From Seonamhaeicola maritimus (GTDB lineage Bacteria; Bacteroidota; Bacteroidia; Flavobacteriales; Flavobacteriaceae), in the NCBI RefSeq assembly GCF_008056315.1, contig NZ_VRKQ01000010.1, positions 930,001 through 994,000 of the forward strand: DNA of 64,000 bases, in the 5' to 3' direction. The position numbers and the translations under genes were made by a program. Positions 55,930-64,000 of this stretch are shown here, piece by piece. Position 1 is the first letter of the stretch; each line of letters begins with the position of its first letter. Under the pieces are notes generated by a model. The model worked only from the letters and a program-made list of their open reading frames with translations. It searched no databases and was not told where the DNA came from.

Positions 55930-57168
55930 ATGGAAGGATTATTTACAGCAAATAACGTATGGATGATGGTCTGTACGGCACTCGTTTTCTTCATGCACAC
56001 AGGGTTCGCATTTTTAGAAATTGGGTTAACAAGACAAAAAAATACAATCAACATATTATTTAAGAACATCTTTATTATTACAGCGGGTCTTTTATTATAT
56101 TACATTTTAGGATTCAACTTAATGTATCCAGGATTTGCAGAAGGATCTTCAGGGTTTTTTGAATTCGCAGGATTTGGTATAGCACCACCAGAAGGAGGAA
56201 TGACTCCAGAATATGCTGATGGCGGATATACTTGGTGGACAGATTTCTTATTCCAAGGTATGTTTGCTGCTACAGCTGCAACTATTGTATCTGGAGCTGT
56301 TGCTGAGCGTGTTAAAATTGGACCATTTATGATCTTTACGGTAATTTACGTAGGAATCATTTATCCTTTAGCAGGATCTTGGAAATGGGGTGGTGGATTC
56401 TTAGATATGAGAGAAACTCCTTTTTATGACTTTGCTGGTTCTACATTAGTACACTCCGTTGGTGGTTGGGCTGCTTTAGTAGCGGTTTATTTACTAGGAT
56501 CTAGAATTGGTAAATTTAAAGACGGTAAGCCTCAGGCTATTCCAGGACATAGTATTCCATTAGCAACAGCTGGTGTATTAATATTATGGTTAGGATGGTT
56601 CGGATTTAACGGTGGTTCTGTATTATCTGCAGATCCAGAATTAACATCTTTAACTTTAGTAACTACATGTTTAGCTGCTGCTGCAGGTGGTGTAGTTGCT
56701 GCATTGGTATCATTCTTAAGATATAAAAACTTAGATTTAACTATGTTTTTAAATGGTATTTTAGGAGGTTTAGTTGGTATTACTGCTGGTGCAGACCAAA
56801 TGAGTCCTGAAAATGCGATTGTTATTGGAGCTATTGCGGGTGCGTTAATTGTATTTGCGGTTAGCTTTATAGATAGATTAAGGTTAGATGATCCAGTTGG
56901 TGCTATTGCAGTACACTTAATTTGTGGTATCTGGGGAACTTTAGCTGTTGGTCTTTTTGGAGCTTTAGCAGGAGTAGATCAATTCATTAGTCAGTTAGTA
57001 GGAGTGTTATCTTATGCTGCTATTTGTATACCATCTTCATTTATTATATTCTTTATAATGAAGAAAACAGTTGGTATTAGAGTTTCTGAAAAAGAAGAAT
57101 TGGAAGGACTTGATGGTCATGAGCATGGAATGAGTGCTTATGCAGACTTCCGTATGAACGAGCACTAG
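55930..57168 (+). CDS. amtB: ammonium transporter
   Basis: A 412-residue Amt channel with about eleven membrane helices. The key residues are present: the twin histidines His175 (STLVHSVGGW) and His329 (AIAVHLICGIWG), the DFAGSTLVH signature with its Asp, and FQGMFAATAATI. There is no signal sequence. It forms an operon with glnK. Low-nitrogen induction is expected from the context; the upstream palindrome at 54371 may mediate it. Two hairpins follow. Confidence 0.97.
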   Translation: MEGLFTANNVWMMVCTALVFFMHTGFAFLEIGLTRQKNTINILFKNIFIITAGLLLYYILGFNLMYPGFAEGSSGFFEFAGFGIAPPEGGMTPEYADGGYTWWTDFLFQGMFAATAATIVSGAVAERVKIGPFMIFTVIYVGIIYPLAGSWKWGGGFLDMRETPFYDFAGSTLVHSVGGWAALVAVYLLGSRIGKFKDGKPQAIPGHSIPLATAGVLILWLGWFGFNGGSVLSADPELTSLTLVTTCLAAAAGGVVAALVSFLRYKNLDLTMFLNGILGGLVGITAGADQMSPENAIVIGAIAGALIVFAVSFIDRLRLDDPVGAIAVHLICGIWGTLAVGLFGALAGVDQFISQLVGVLSYAAICIPSSFIIFFIMKKTVGIRVSEKEELEGLDGHEHGMSAYADFRMNEH

Positions 57169-57194
57169 TATTTAATAATTAGTTTATAGTTAGT

Positions 57195-57228
57195 AAAAAG
57201 GGTGTCTTTATTTTAGACACCCTTTTTT
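57195..57228 (+). terminator. intrinsic terminator of amtB
   Basis: Perfect 13-bp stem AAAAAGGGTGTCT (57195-57207) / AGACACCCTTTTT (57215-57227), with a seven-base loop and a T-run. Confidence 0.93.
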
Positions 57229-57287
57229 AAGTTACTTTATATATTACTTCAATACTTTTAATTAATCCTAACTTAAAGGTATTATGC

Positions 57288-57320
57288 AACCCCAAGTCTT
57301 TTAGCTTGGGGTTTGTTTTT
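57288..57320 (+). terminator. second hairpin after amtB
   Basis: 9-bp stem AACCCCAAG (57288-57296) / CTTGGGGTT (57305-57313) followed by TGTTTTT. It could be a back-up terminator or the end of an unseen small transcript. Confidence 0.6.
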
Positions 57321-57520
57321 ATATAGCATACTGAAGTTATTTAAAATAAGTATGGGATAGTGAGGCTTGAAATTATGTAAATAACCTGTTTTAGCTTTAA
57401 ATATGAGTTTGTAGTGATATATTTTTGGGTTATAAAATCTGTTACATTTATTTGGGTTGAATTAATTTGAATATTTGGAATCTAGCAGATAGTTGCTATC
57501 TTAAAGAAGCGGTAAAAAGA

Positions 57521-57552
57521 AAAAGGGTAAACTTTAAAGAGTTTACCCTTTT
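57521..57552. terminator. terminator of ppc (bidirectional in structure)
   Basis: Perfect 13-bp stem AAAAGGGTAAACT (57521-57533) / AGTTTACCCTTTT (57540-57552). On the minus strand it lies about 25 bases after the ppc stop and is followed by TTTTTCTTTTT. Confidence 0.9.
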
Positions 57553-57576
57553 TTAATAAATGATGCTTAAAACAAT

Positions 57577-60165
57577 TTAAGCTGAATTTCTACTAGCGTT
57601 AATATTACCAAATAAAGAACGCGTTACAATCTTTTCGAAGATTTTGATTTGCTCTTCATCTTTAACTTCGGCCTTATTTAATTCTTGAACCTTTTTCAAT
57701 GCATATTGCTGAATAGTTAATAGCGGTAACACAATAGATTCTCTAACACCAATTGATGCTTTACCTGCAGGTTCATTTTCCATAAGTTCGTCGTAACCAG
57801 AAACTTTTAATAATAAGCGTTTGGTTTCTAGGTACTCATTGTATATGATTGTCCAAAATTCTCCAAACTCAGGGTCATCAGCCATATATTTGGTTAAATC
57901 AAAGAATGACTTTGTTAAAGACATCATACTATTTTCTAATAGTGTTTTAAAGAATTTAGAGTTGTTGTAAAGTTGCTCTACCTTGTCAAATTCACCTCTA
58001 TCTTCATACATTTTTAATGCAGTACCAACACCGTAAAAACCTGGAACGTTTTGTTTTAATTGACTCCAAGACCCTACAAAAGGAATTGCTCTTAAATCTG
58101 AAAACACTAACTTATTAGATGATCCTCGTTTTGAAGGTCTACTTCCAATATTAGTTTTGGCATAGTATTTTAAAGTACTCATGCGTTCTAAATAAGGAAT
58201 AAACATTGGGTGACTCTTAAAGTCTTTATAAACCTGATAACTAGTTTCTGCTAAATCATTCATCACAACTCTATCTTCATCAGATAGTTTGTTTCTTTCA
58301 CCATCAATTCTGTTTTTAATACCAGAACTAATTAATTGTTCAAGGTTGTATTGTGAAGAATCAAGTGTGCCAAAATTAGAACTAACTGTTTGTCCTTGAA
58401 TAGTTAACTGTACTTCTTTATCTTCAATAGTAGGCCCTAAAGAAGAGTAGAAGTTATGTGTTCTACCACCACCTCTTGCTGGTGGTCCACCACGCCCGTC
58501 AAAGAAAATAGCAGTAATATCATATTTTCTAGACATTTCAGTAAGCAATTCTTTTGCTTTATAAATACCCCAGTTTGCCATTAAGTAACCACCATCTTTT
58601 GTTCCGTCAGAGAAACCAAGCATGATGTTTTGCTTGCTGCCTCTTGCTCTTAAATGAGCCATGTATTCTGGGTTTTGGTACAATTGTTCCATAACCTGAG
58701 GTGCATTTTCTAAATCCGGAATAGTTTCAAATAAAGGCGCTATATCAACAGTTAAATTATCTTGAAATGCCACCATTTTTAACATAGCAAATAGCTGCAT
58801 AACATTAAGTGCCGTCTGGTTATTACTAATAATATATCTATTAGCACCGCGTTCACCGTTCATACTTTGTATCTTCTTAATAACACCAATTGTTTTTAGG
58901 GTGTTACCTACCATTTCATCTTCAAAAACTTCTAAATCATCAAGTGTGTCTGTAACCTTAGATAAGATTTTTATTTGATCACTTTCAGATAAATCATGAT
59001 AATTATCTGGGAAAGAGGAGTTCCCTTTACCTATTAAATAATCTGCAACGGTAGTAAATACAGAGTGATGAATTCTACTATCTTGTCTTATGTCTAAAGA
59101 GGCAAATCTGAATCCGAATAAATGAACTCTGTTAATTAAGTTGTTTAATTCATTCACGTACAAAGATTGGTGTTCATTAACAATCACATTCCTTATGCTT
59201 AATAACTCTAATCTAAGTTCTTTAGCAGTGATTCTTTTCTTGTATTTTAAATCTATACTGTAATTATACAGAATAGTTTCTAACCTTATTACGCGCTCTT
59301 CTACACCTCTAAACGTTAACTTCTTTCTTAAATCTTTTAAGTCTTCGTAATACCTTTTAAGAATTGCCTTTTTTAGTTTTTTGGCTACTTTAAGGGTTGT
59401 TTCTGGCTTTACAAAAGGATTTCCGTCTCTATCGCCACCAGGCCAAAATCCAATATTGATAATCTCGTTATGTTTTTTACCATCAGCATAAATATTGGTT
59501 TGTATGTAATTGTAAATTTCACCGAAGGTTTTGTAAAACACATTTTCCAAGTACCAGATTAAGCTTTTTGCTTCATCATACGGGGTTGGTTTTTTGTGTT
59601 TAAAGAAAGGTGTTTTTCCTAATTGCCCAAAGAGATTATTAATTTCTGATAAGTTATTATCTTCAATAGCATGTTTTAAATTAGTGATGATTCCTAAAAC
59701 AGAACCAGGGTAGAATTGTGTAGGGTGCGCCGTTAAAACAATACGTACTTTAAACTCTTCTAAAAACTCCTGAAGTTCTTTCATCTTACCTTCAGAGGTT
59801 GCAGACCCTTTTAAATTTCTAAGGGTACCAACACCATCCATATTATTTACAACTGGAAATGCGGCATCTTCAACAGCATCAAACAGTACAACTTGTCTTT
59901 CTATATATTGAATAAATCTAAAAAGTAAGTTTATTTGACTTTGCTCATTTCTGCGCCCTTGGTATTTTTCAAAGAATGTTTCTACAATGGTTGTAGGGTT
60001 GTCTCCATTCTTAAAACCCTTTTCACAAGTTTCATGAAATAATGGTAATAATACGCCTGTTTTGGTTATAGCATCAAATGGTAATGTCATAAATATACTA
60101 TTGTATATTTGATATTTAGACACTACATTTTGTTGGAATCTGGTTAATTTTGGTTTTACTGACAT
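57577..60165 (-). CDS. ppc: phosphoenolpyruvate carboxylase
   Basis: An 862-residue enzyme that fixes bicarbonate onto PEP to form oxaloacetate, a main anaplerotic step. The catalytic His147 in VLTAHPTQF, GGDRDGNPFVKPETT near 245, MLGFSDGTKDGGYLMANW near 518 and FDGRGGPPARGGGRTHNF near 553 are present. Length fits the family. Cytosolic, and expected to be allosteric. It uses bicarbonate, which links it to the SulP and carbonic anhydrase genes at 14868-21006. Has its own terminator. Confidence 0.97.
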   Translation of the reverse strand: MSVKPKLTRFQQNVVSKYQIYNSIFMTLPFDAITKTGVLLPLFHETCEKGFKNGDNPTTIVETFFEKYQGRRNEQSQINLLFRFIQYIERQVVLFDAVEDAAFPVVNNMDGVGTLRNLKGSATSEGKMKELQEFLEEFKVRIVLTAHPTQFYPGSVLGIITNLKHAIEDNNLSEINNLFGQLGKTPFFKHKKPTPYDEAKSLIWYLENVFYKTFGEIYNYIQTNIYADGKKHNEIINIGFWPGGDRDGNPFVKPETTLKVAKKLKKAILKRYYEDLKDLRKKLTFRGVEERVIRLETILYNYSIDLKYKKRITAKELRLELLSIRNVIVNEHQSLYVNELNNLINRVHLFGFRFASLDIRQDSRIHHSVFTTVADYLIGKGNSSFPDNYHDLSESDQIKILSKVTDTLDDLEVFEDEMVGNTLKTIGVIKKIQSMNGERGANRYIISNNQTALNVMQLFAMLKMVAFQDNLTVDIAPLFETIPDLENAPQVMEQLYQNPEYMAHLRARGSKQNIMLGFSDGTKDGGYLMANWGIYKAKELLTEMSRKYDITAIFFDGRGGPPARGGGRTHNFYSSLGPTIEDKEVQLTIQGQTVSSNFGTLDSSQYNLEQLISSGIKNRIDGERNKLSDEDRVVMNDLAETSYQVYKDFKSHPMFIPYLERMSTLKYYAKTNIGSRPSKRGSSNKLVFSDLRAIPFVGSWSQLKQNVPGFYGVGTALKMYEDRGEFDKVEQLYNNSKFFKTLLENSMMSLTKSFFDLTKYMADDPEFGEFWTIIYNEYLETKRLLLKVSGYDELMENEPAGKASIGVRESIVLPLLTIQQYALKKVQELNKAEVKDEEQIKIFEKIVTRSLFGNINASRNSA

Positions 60166-60467
60166 GCTTTTGCTCTAGTGTAAATTGAGGGTAAAAATAA
60201 TAAAGCTTTATTTAAAGACCCTAAGTAGCTTGAAGTTTTATTAATTTTTATTGTTTCATTGATTGTTATTAAGAAAAATGAAAGAAACCGAGTGTATCGT
60301 TCAATTTTTATAATCCTTTTTGTGCCTTAAGTTAAACGCATCTCTTACTGGGAGAGTTCATAACCCTCTAATCAGCATGATAAATATCATATTATAACGG
60401 AAGTCAAGGGTATACCTTTGCTGTTTTTTTGGTGCTTAAGCCATTTAATAAATTAGAACTTTTTCAC
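60166..60467. other. intergenic region before the 60468 gene
   Basis: No gene, and no clear promoter or riboswitch is recognised, in 302 bases between ppc (leftward) and the next gene. A weak stem CTCT...AGAG with a following AACCCTCT is visible at about 60341-60376. Both promoters must lie here. Confidence 0.35.
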
Positions 60468-62276
60468 ATGAAACATAAACATTCATTCCATATCCCTGTA
60501 ATGGGTATTGGATTCACGATAGATACACCCTTAAAGGTAGCTCAATATGGAATAGACTCAGTTATTTCTTTAGTAGACGATATTTTGTTAGAACGATTAA
60601 GAAAGATGTACTGCGAAAAATTTGAAATGCCATACACCGAAATCACTAATAAGGTAATTGATTTTAGGTCTAAGCGCATTACCTCTTATCTAAATTTGAT
60701 GAACGATTTGGTTGATGAGAAATTTGAATCTCTTAAAACTATTTCGCATGATAAAATAGAAGACATTAAAGCGTATTTGAATATGCTTCCAAATGGAGAA
60801 AAGCTTAAAGAAGAATTTTTCAAACTTACCGAAAAAGGATTTCATACTTCCGAAATTAAAAATTGGGGTTTTAAAAATTTGAAAAAGGGAAGTATTGATG
60901 TAAATATCATGACCAAAGTTGATAAGGATAATTATATAAAAAGTGAAAAATTACCCACTGAGTATAATGATGCACATGCAGCGTTAAGAGGATTTGCAAC
61001 AAGTAATTTGAATGCTTCGGTTATTCTGTCGGCTGGATTAAACCCTAGGTTGTTTTCTTATATGGCTCAGTTTGATGATTTTTATCCAGACCTAAATGGC
61101 GTCTTTAAAAAACGCATTATTTTAAAAGTAAGTGATTATAGGTCGGCATTAATTCAAGGTAAATTTTTGGCTAAAAAAGGTTTGTGGGTATCTGAATATA
61201 GAATTGAGTCTGGTCTTAATTGTGGAGGGCATGCATTTGCAACTGAAGGCTATTTGTTAGGACCGGTTTTGGCAGAGTTTAAAGAGAATCGAGAGGCGTT
61301 AAGAAGTACAATTCAGGAGCTTTTAAATAAAGAATTAGAAAATACCGGACGTGTGATTCCTAAGCAGCATTTGAAGTTAGAAATTTCAGCTCAGGGAGGC
61401 GTTGGTACGCATGAAGAACACGAATTTTTAATGGACGAATACGCCCTAGATTCTGTAGGTTGGGGAAGTCCATTTTTACTGGTTCCAGAAGCTACAACAG
61501 TTGATAATGATACTTTAAAAAAGTTGACTAAGGCTAAAGAAGAAGATTTATATTTAAGTAATATATCGCCTCTTGGGGTACCTTTTAACAACCTTAAAAG
61601 TAATACCAAGGATACGGAAAAAGAAGGCTTTATTGCTAAAGGAAGACCAGGGAGTTCATGTCCTAAAAAGTTTGTGGCCCTTAACAAAGAGTTTACCGAA
61701 AAGGGTGCTTGTACAGCTTCAAGAAAGTATCAAAATTTAAAAATAAACGAATTAAAGTCGAAAGATTTAACTAATGAAGAACATCAAGCTCAATTAAATG
61801 ATATAACCGAGAAGTCTTGTACTTGTGTAGGTTTGGGGACTTCTGCTTTATTGGCACATGGTTTAGATACTAAGGTTGAAGGTACAGGAGTTTCAATTTG
61901 TCCTGGCCCAAATATGGCATATTATTCAAATGTTATGAGTTTGAAAAATATTACGGACCATATTTATGGGCGTGATAACATGATTTCTAGAACAGACAGA
62001 CCCAATATGTTTATTAAAGAATTAAATATCTATACCGACTTTTTAAAAAATAGAATTGAAAATGTGAGGCATACTTTCAATAAAAAAGAGGAAAGATATT
62101 TGAAAACATTTTCAAATAATATGCAATCTGGTATAGAATATTATAAGCAATTATTTAGTAATGTGAATAGCTTATTAGAAGAGGTGAAGGTTTCTGCTTT
62201 AAAGGAGTTAGAAAGGAGTGAAACTACTTTAAAACAAATTCAGATACGCATTAACAACTTGTCATTAGCCCAATAA
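60468..62276 (+). CDS. conserved Cys-rich protein of unknown function, probable FMN-type TIM barrel
   Basis: A 602-residue soluble protein that I cannot name. I use the ATG at 60468; the longer frame would start with a TTG. The sequence has a TIM-barrel-like pattern similar to nitronate monooxygenase or PfaD enzymes: MGIGFTIDTPLKVA at about 12-25, SVILSAGLN near 184, the barrel strand with RIESGLNCGGHAF at about 245-257, and the glycine loop AQGGVGTHEEHEF at about 308-320 followed by SVGWGSPFLLVPEAT. A cysteine-rich segment (Cys398, 415, 451, 453, 478) could bind a metal or iron-sulfur cluster. The tail (about 515-600) is a coiled coil. It lies in front of nadA-nadB with 225 bases between. 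The role is unknown. Confidence 0.65.
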   Translation: MKHKHSFHIPVMGIGFTIDTPLKVAQYGIDSVISLVDDILLERLRKMYCEKFEMPYTEITNKVIDFRSKRITSYLNLMNDLVDEKFESLKTISHDKIEDIKAYLNMLPNGEKLKEEFFKLTEKGFHTSEIKNWGFKNLKKGSIDVNIMTKVDKDNYIKSEKLPTEYNDAHAALRGFATSNLNASVILSAGLNPRLFSYMAQFDDFYPDLNGVFKKRIILKVSDYRSALIQGKFLAKKGLWVSEYRIESGLNCGGHAFATEGYLLGPVLAEFKENREALRSTIQELLNKELENTGRVIPKQHLKLEISAQGGVGTHEEHEFLMDEYALDSVGWGSPFLLVPEATTVDNDTLKKLTKAKEEDLYLSNISPLGVPFNNLKSNTKDTEKEGFIAKGRPGSSCPKKFVALNKEFTEKGACTASRKYQNLKINELKSKDLTNEEHQAQLNDITEKSCTCVGLGTSALLAHGLDTKVEGTGVSICPGPNMAYYSNVMSLKNITDHIYGRDNMISRTDRPNMFIKELNIYTDFLKNRIENVRHTFNKKEERYLKTFSNNMQSGIEYYKQLFSNVNSLLEEVKVSALKELERSETTLKQIQIRINNLSLAQ

Positions 62277-62441
62277 TATTAATAGGTCGACAAATTCTTG
62301 TTTTAGTTTTATTAATAATTTAAGTGTTTACTTAACAATAGTTTAATGAATTTATAAAAAGATTATTGGTTCTTAATTCATAGTCTTTTTTTAGGTGAAA
62401 CATAATTTATTAAAAATTTTAATTAAGATATTTGTACCTTG

Positions 62442-62467
62442 AAATTTGGTTAACTTCAACCAAATTT
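62442..62467 (+). promoter_or_regulatory. 10+10 palindrome before nadA, candidate operator
   Basis: Arms AAATTTGGTT (62442-62451) and AACCAAATTT (62458-62467), six bases apart, perfectly complementary. It lies about 35-60 bases before nadA and just after a GATATTTG element (62427-62434) that resembles the -7 box. It could be an operator for a NAD regulator or a 5' leader hairpin. Confidence 0.5.
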
Positions 62468-62501
62468 GTTTTATAATTTTATTTAGGAAAAGGGGTTTAC
62501 A

Positions 62502-63428
62502 ATGGATTTAGTAAAAGAAATAAACCGATTAAGGAAGGAAAAGAACGCAATAATTTTAGCACATTATTATCAAGATGGTGCTATACAAGATATTGCAGAT
62601 TATGTAGGTGATAGTTTAGGTTTATCACAACAAGCCGCTGAAACAGATGCTGATATTATTGTATTTGCTGGCGTTCATTTTATGGCAGAAACAGCTAAAA
62701 TATTAAGCCCATCAAAAAAGGTAGTTTTACCAGATTTGAATGCAGGTTGTTCTCTTGCTGATTCATGTCCTCCAGGACCATTTAAAAAATTCACAGAACA
62801 ACACCCAGATCATATTGTGATTACATATGTGAATTGTTCTGCTGAAATTAAAGCATTGAGTGATATTGTTTGTACATCATCAAATGCTTTAAAGATTGTA
62901 AATTCTATTCCAAAAGAAACACCTATTATTTTTGCTCCAGATAAAAATCTGGGAAGATATATAATGAAAGAAACAGGTAGGGACATGTTGCTTTGGGATG
63001 GTGCTTGTGTGGTGCATGAAGCCTTTTCAATGGATAAGCTTATTGAACTACATAAAAAGCATCCTGACTACAAAATTATTGCTCACCCTGAATCTGAAGA
63101 ACATATTTTAGATACAGCAACGTATATTGGCTCTACTTCTGGAATGATTAATTACGTGAAAGAACATCAAGATCAAAAGTTTATTGTGGCTACAGAGGCT
63201 GGTATTTTACACAAGATGCAACTGGAAATGCCTAATACAGAATTAATTCCTGCTCCTGCAGTAGAGGATAATACATGTGCATGTAGTGAATGTCATTTTA
63301 TGAAAATGAACACCATGCAAAAACTTTATGATTGTTTATTGAATGAATCACCAGCTATTGATGTTCCAGAACCTTTAAGAACACGTGCATTATTGCCAAT
63401 AGAACGTATGTTAGAACTGTCTAAATAG
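62502..63428 (+). CDS. nadA: quinolinate synthase
   Basis: A 308-residue enzyme that condenses iminoaspartate with dihydroxyacetone phosphate to quinolinate, using a 4Fe-4S cluster. [25 protein letters not shown] starts the protein (about 15-39). The cluster ligands are expected among Cys in [13 protein letters not shown] (about 84), and NCSAEIKAL near 110, and [13 protein letters not shown] near 259. Length is that of the family. The last codon is one base before the ATG of nadB, so they are a coupled operon. Confidence 0.97.
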   Translation: MDLVKEINRLRKEKNAIILAHYYQDGAIQDIADYVGDSLGLSQQAAETDADIIVFAGVHFMAETAKILSPSKKVVLPDLNAGCSLADSCPPGPFKKFTEQHPDHIVITYVNCSAEIKALSDIVCTSSNALKIVNSIPKETPIIFAPDKNLGRYIMKETGRDMLLWDGACVVHEAFSMDKLIELHKKHPDYKIIAHPESEEHILDTATYIGSTSGMINYVKEHQDQKFIVATEAGILHKMQLEMPNTELIPAPAVEDNTCACSECHFMKMNTMQKLYDCLLNESPAIDVPEPLRTRALLPIERMLELSK

Positions 63429-63429
63429 T

Positions 63430-64000
63430 ATGTTAGAAGCTAATTACTTAGTAATAGGGTCTGGAGTTGCAGGTTTGACTTTTTCGGTTAAAATTGCTGA
63501 AAAATTTCCAGATCGCACTGTAGTCATTGTTACTAAGGATGCCGAAGATGAATCTAACACCAAATATGCCCAAGGCGGTATGGCTGTTGTGCAAAATAAA
63601 GAAGAAGATTCGTTTAAAAAACATATTGATGACACGCTTATTGCTGGCGATGGTTTGTGTGATGAAGGGGTAGTGAAAATGGTTATTGAAGAAGGCCCTC
63701 AAAGATTAAAAGAACTCATTCAATGGGGAGCCAATTTTGATGAAGATTCTACTGGTAATTTAGATTTAGGAAAAGAAGGAGGGCATTCAGAATATCGGGT
63801 TGTTCATCATAAAGATTTAACTGGTGCTGAAGTTGAACGCACTTTGCTGAAAAGAGTACATCAACTACCAAATATTACTTTACTACCACATCATTTTGCT
63901 ATAGATTTAATTACAAATCACCAAATTAAAGGCACTGATGAATCAGATATTTCTTGTTACGGAGCCTATGTGTTAAATGAAAAGAGTGGTGAAATTTTTA
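63430..64000 (+). CDS. nadB: L-aspartate oxidase (5' part; runs past the window end)
   Basis: The first 190 codons of a flavoenzyme that oxidises L-aspartate to iminoaspartate for NadA. The FAD site is VIGSGVAGLTFSVK at about 8-21; SNTKYAQGGMAVVQ near 43-56 and GGHSEYRVVHHKDLTGAEVE near 118-137 are family blocks. The frame is open to the last base. The start ATG at 63430 follows the nadA stop by one base. Confidence 0.93.
   Translation, partial: MLEANYLVIGSGVAGLTFSVKIAEKFPDRTVVIVTKDAEDESNTKYAQGGMAVVQNKEEDSFKKHIDDTLIAGDGLCDEGVVKMVIEEGPQRLKELIQWGANFDEDSTGNLDLGKEGGHSEYRVVHHKDLTGAEVERTLLKRVHQLPNITLLPHHFAIDLITNHQIKGTDESDISCYGAYVLNEKSGEIF

Larger units (their letters stand above)
57169..57576. other. 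intergenic region with three hairpins
   Basis: No gene is seen between amtB and ppc (408 bases). It contains the amtB terminator, a second hairpin and the bidirectional terminator that ends ppc, listed separately. Confidence 0.6.

Noticed and set aside
60341-60376. Possible riboswitch-like stem CTCT...AGAG upstream of the 60468 gene
   Set aside because: The stem is short and no conserved core of a known riboswitch could be recognised.
63444-63702. Two minus-strand frames at the window end
   Set aside because: They lie across the 5' part of nadB, which is clear in the plus frame from 63430.
1-64000. rRNA, tRNA, CRISPR arrays, insertion sequences and prophage genes
   Set aside because: I looked through the gaps and gene list and saw no tRNA-like cloverleaf, no regularly spaced direct repeats and no transposase, integrase or phage proteins.

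Overview
The window is AT-rich chromosomal DNA from a member of the Flavobacteriaceae (Bacteroidota), most likely marine; the genus cannot be fixed from sequence alone. The main evidence is: a complete Bat (Bacteroides aerotolerance) operon, SusD-free but DUF-rich flavobacterial lipoproteins (DUF4382, DUF6090, DUF2490), promoter-like TTTG/TAnnTTTG elements, an OlsF-type two-domain acyltransferase, a DUF1800/DUF1501 pair, a Bacteroidota-type PII-Amt pair, and a typical flavobacterial GC-rich intergenic repeat. It looks like core chromosome. No rRNA, tRNA, CRISPR array, transposase, phage or plasmid gene was found.

Layout. 1-4842: tail of a DUF1800 gene, a Tat-exported DUF1501 protein, an AlbA_2 (Schlafen-like) protein, a short-chain dehydrogenase and a DUF4382 lipoprotein. 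5020-14814: a long one-direction operon, moxR, DUF58, a BatD-like protein, batA, batB, a peroxiredoxin-like gene, batC, batD and batE, with a good flavobacterial promoter in front. 14868-21006: a small secreted protein, two SulP anion transporters separated by a universal-stress-like protein and a DUF2490 protein, then a beta-carbonic anhydrase; this reads as an inorganic carbon uptake and interconversion module. 21049-28795: mixed housekeeping genes (cvpA, pheS, gpsA, mgsA) and small conserved flavobacterial proteins, one lipoprotein having a sigma-54-like site in front. 28796-30866: a small accessory island with a MORN-repeat/C-type lectin protein, a perfect palindrome and a decayed membrane protein gene. 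30867-35010: sulfatase, LOG-family hydrolase, nadD, gmk, yicC in one direction. 35130-41746: a LacI regulator and a convergent xylose operon (xylB, xylA, sugar:H+ symporter). 42126-47935: a phosphatase, an OlsF-like acyltransferase, aspartate kinase, a GNAT enzyme and class I fructose-1,6-bisphosphatase. 48021-57168: a nitrogen assimilation locus, gltBD facing away from a porin-glnK-amtB operon. 57577-64000: PEP carboxylase, a large conserved protein of unknown function that looks like an FMN-binding TIM barrel, then nadA and the start of nadB.

Functionally, ammonium would enter through the porin and AmtB under PII control and be fixed by glutamate synthase; bicarbonate from the SulP/carbonic anhydrase module can feed PEP carboxylase, a combination already discussed for proteorhodopsin-bearing flavobacteria such as Polaribacter sp. 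MED152. Xylose enters by the symporter and is converted to xylulose 5-phosphate. NAD synthesis is represented twice (nadD and nadAB).

The most promising poorly described items are the protein at 60468-62276, the candidate nitrogen operator at 54371-54392, the 34-base palindrome at 41975-42008, the sigma-54-like promoter at 26185-26199, the intergenic repeat at 22011-22103, and the recently expanding MORN/lectin gene.
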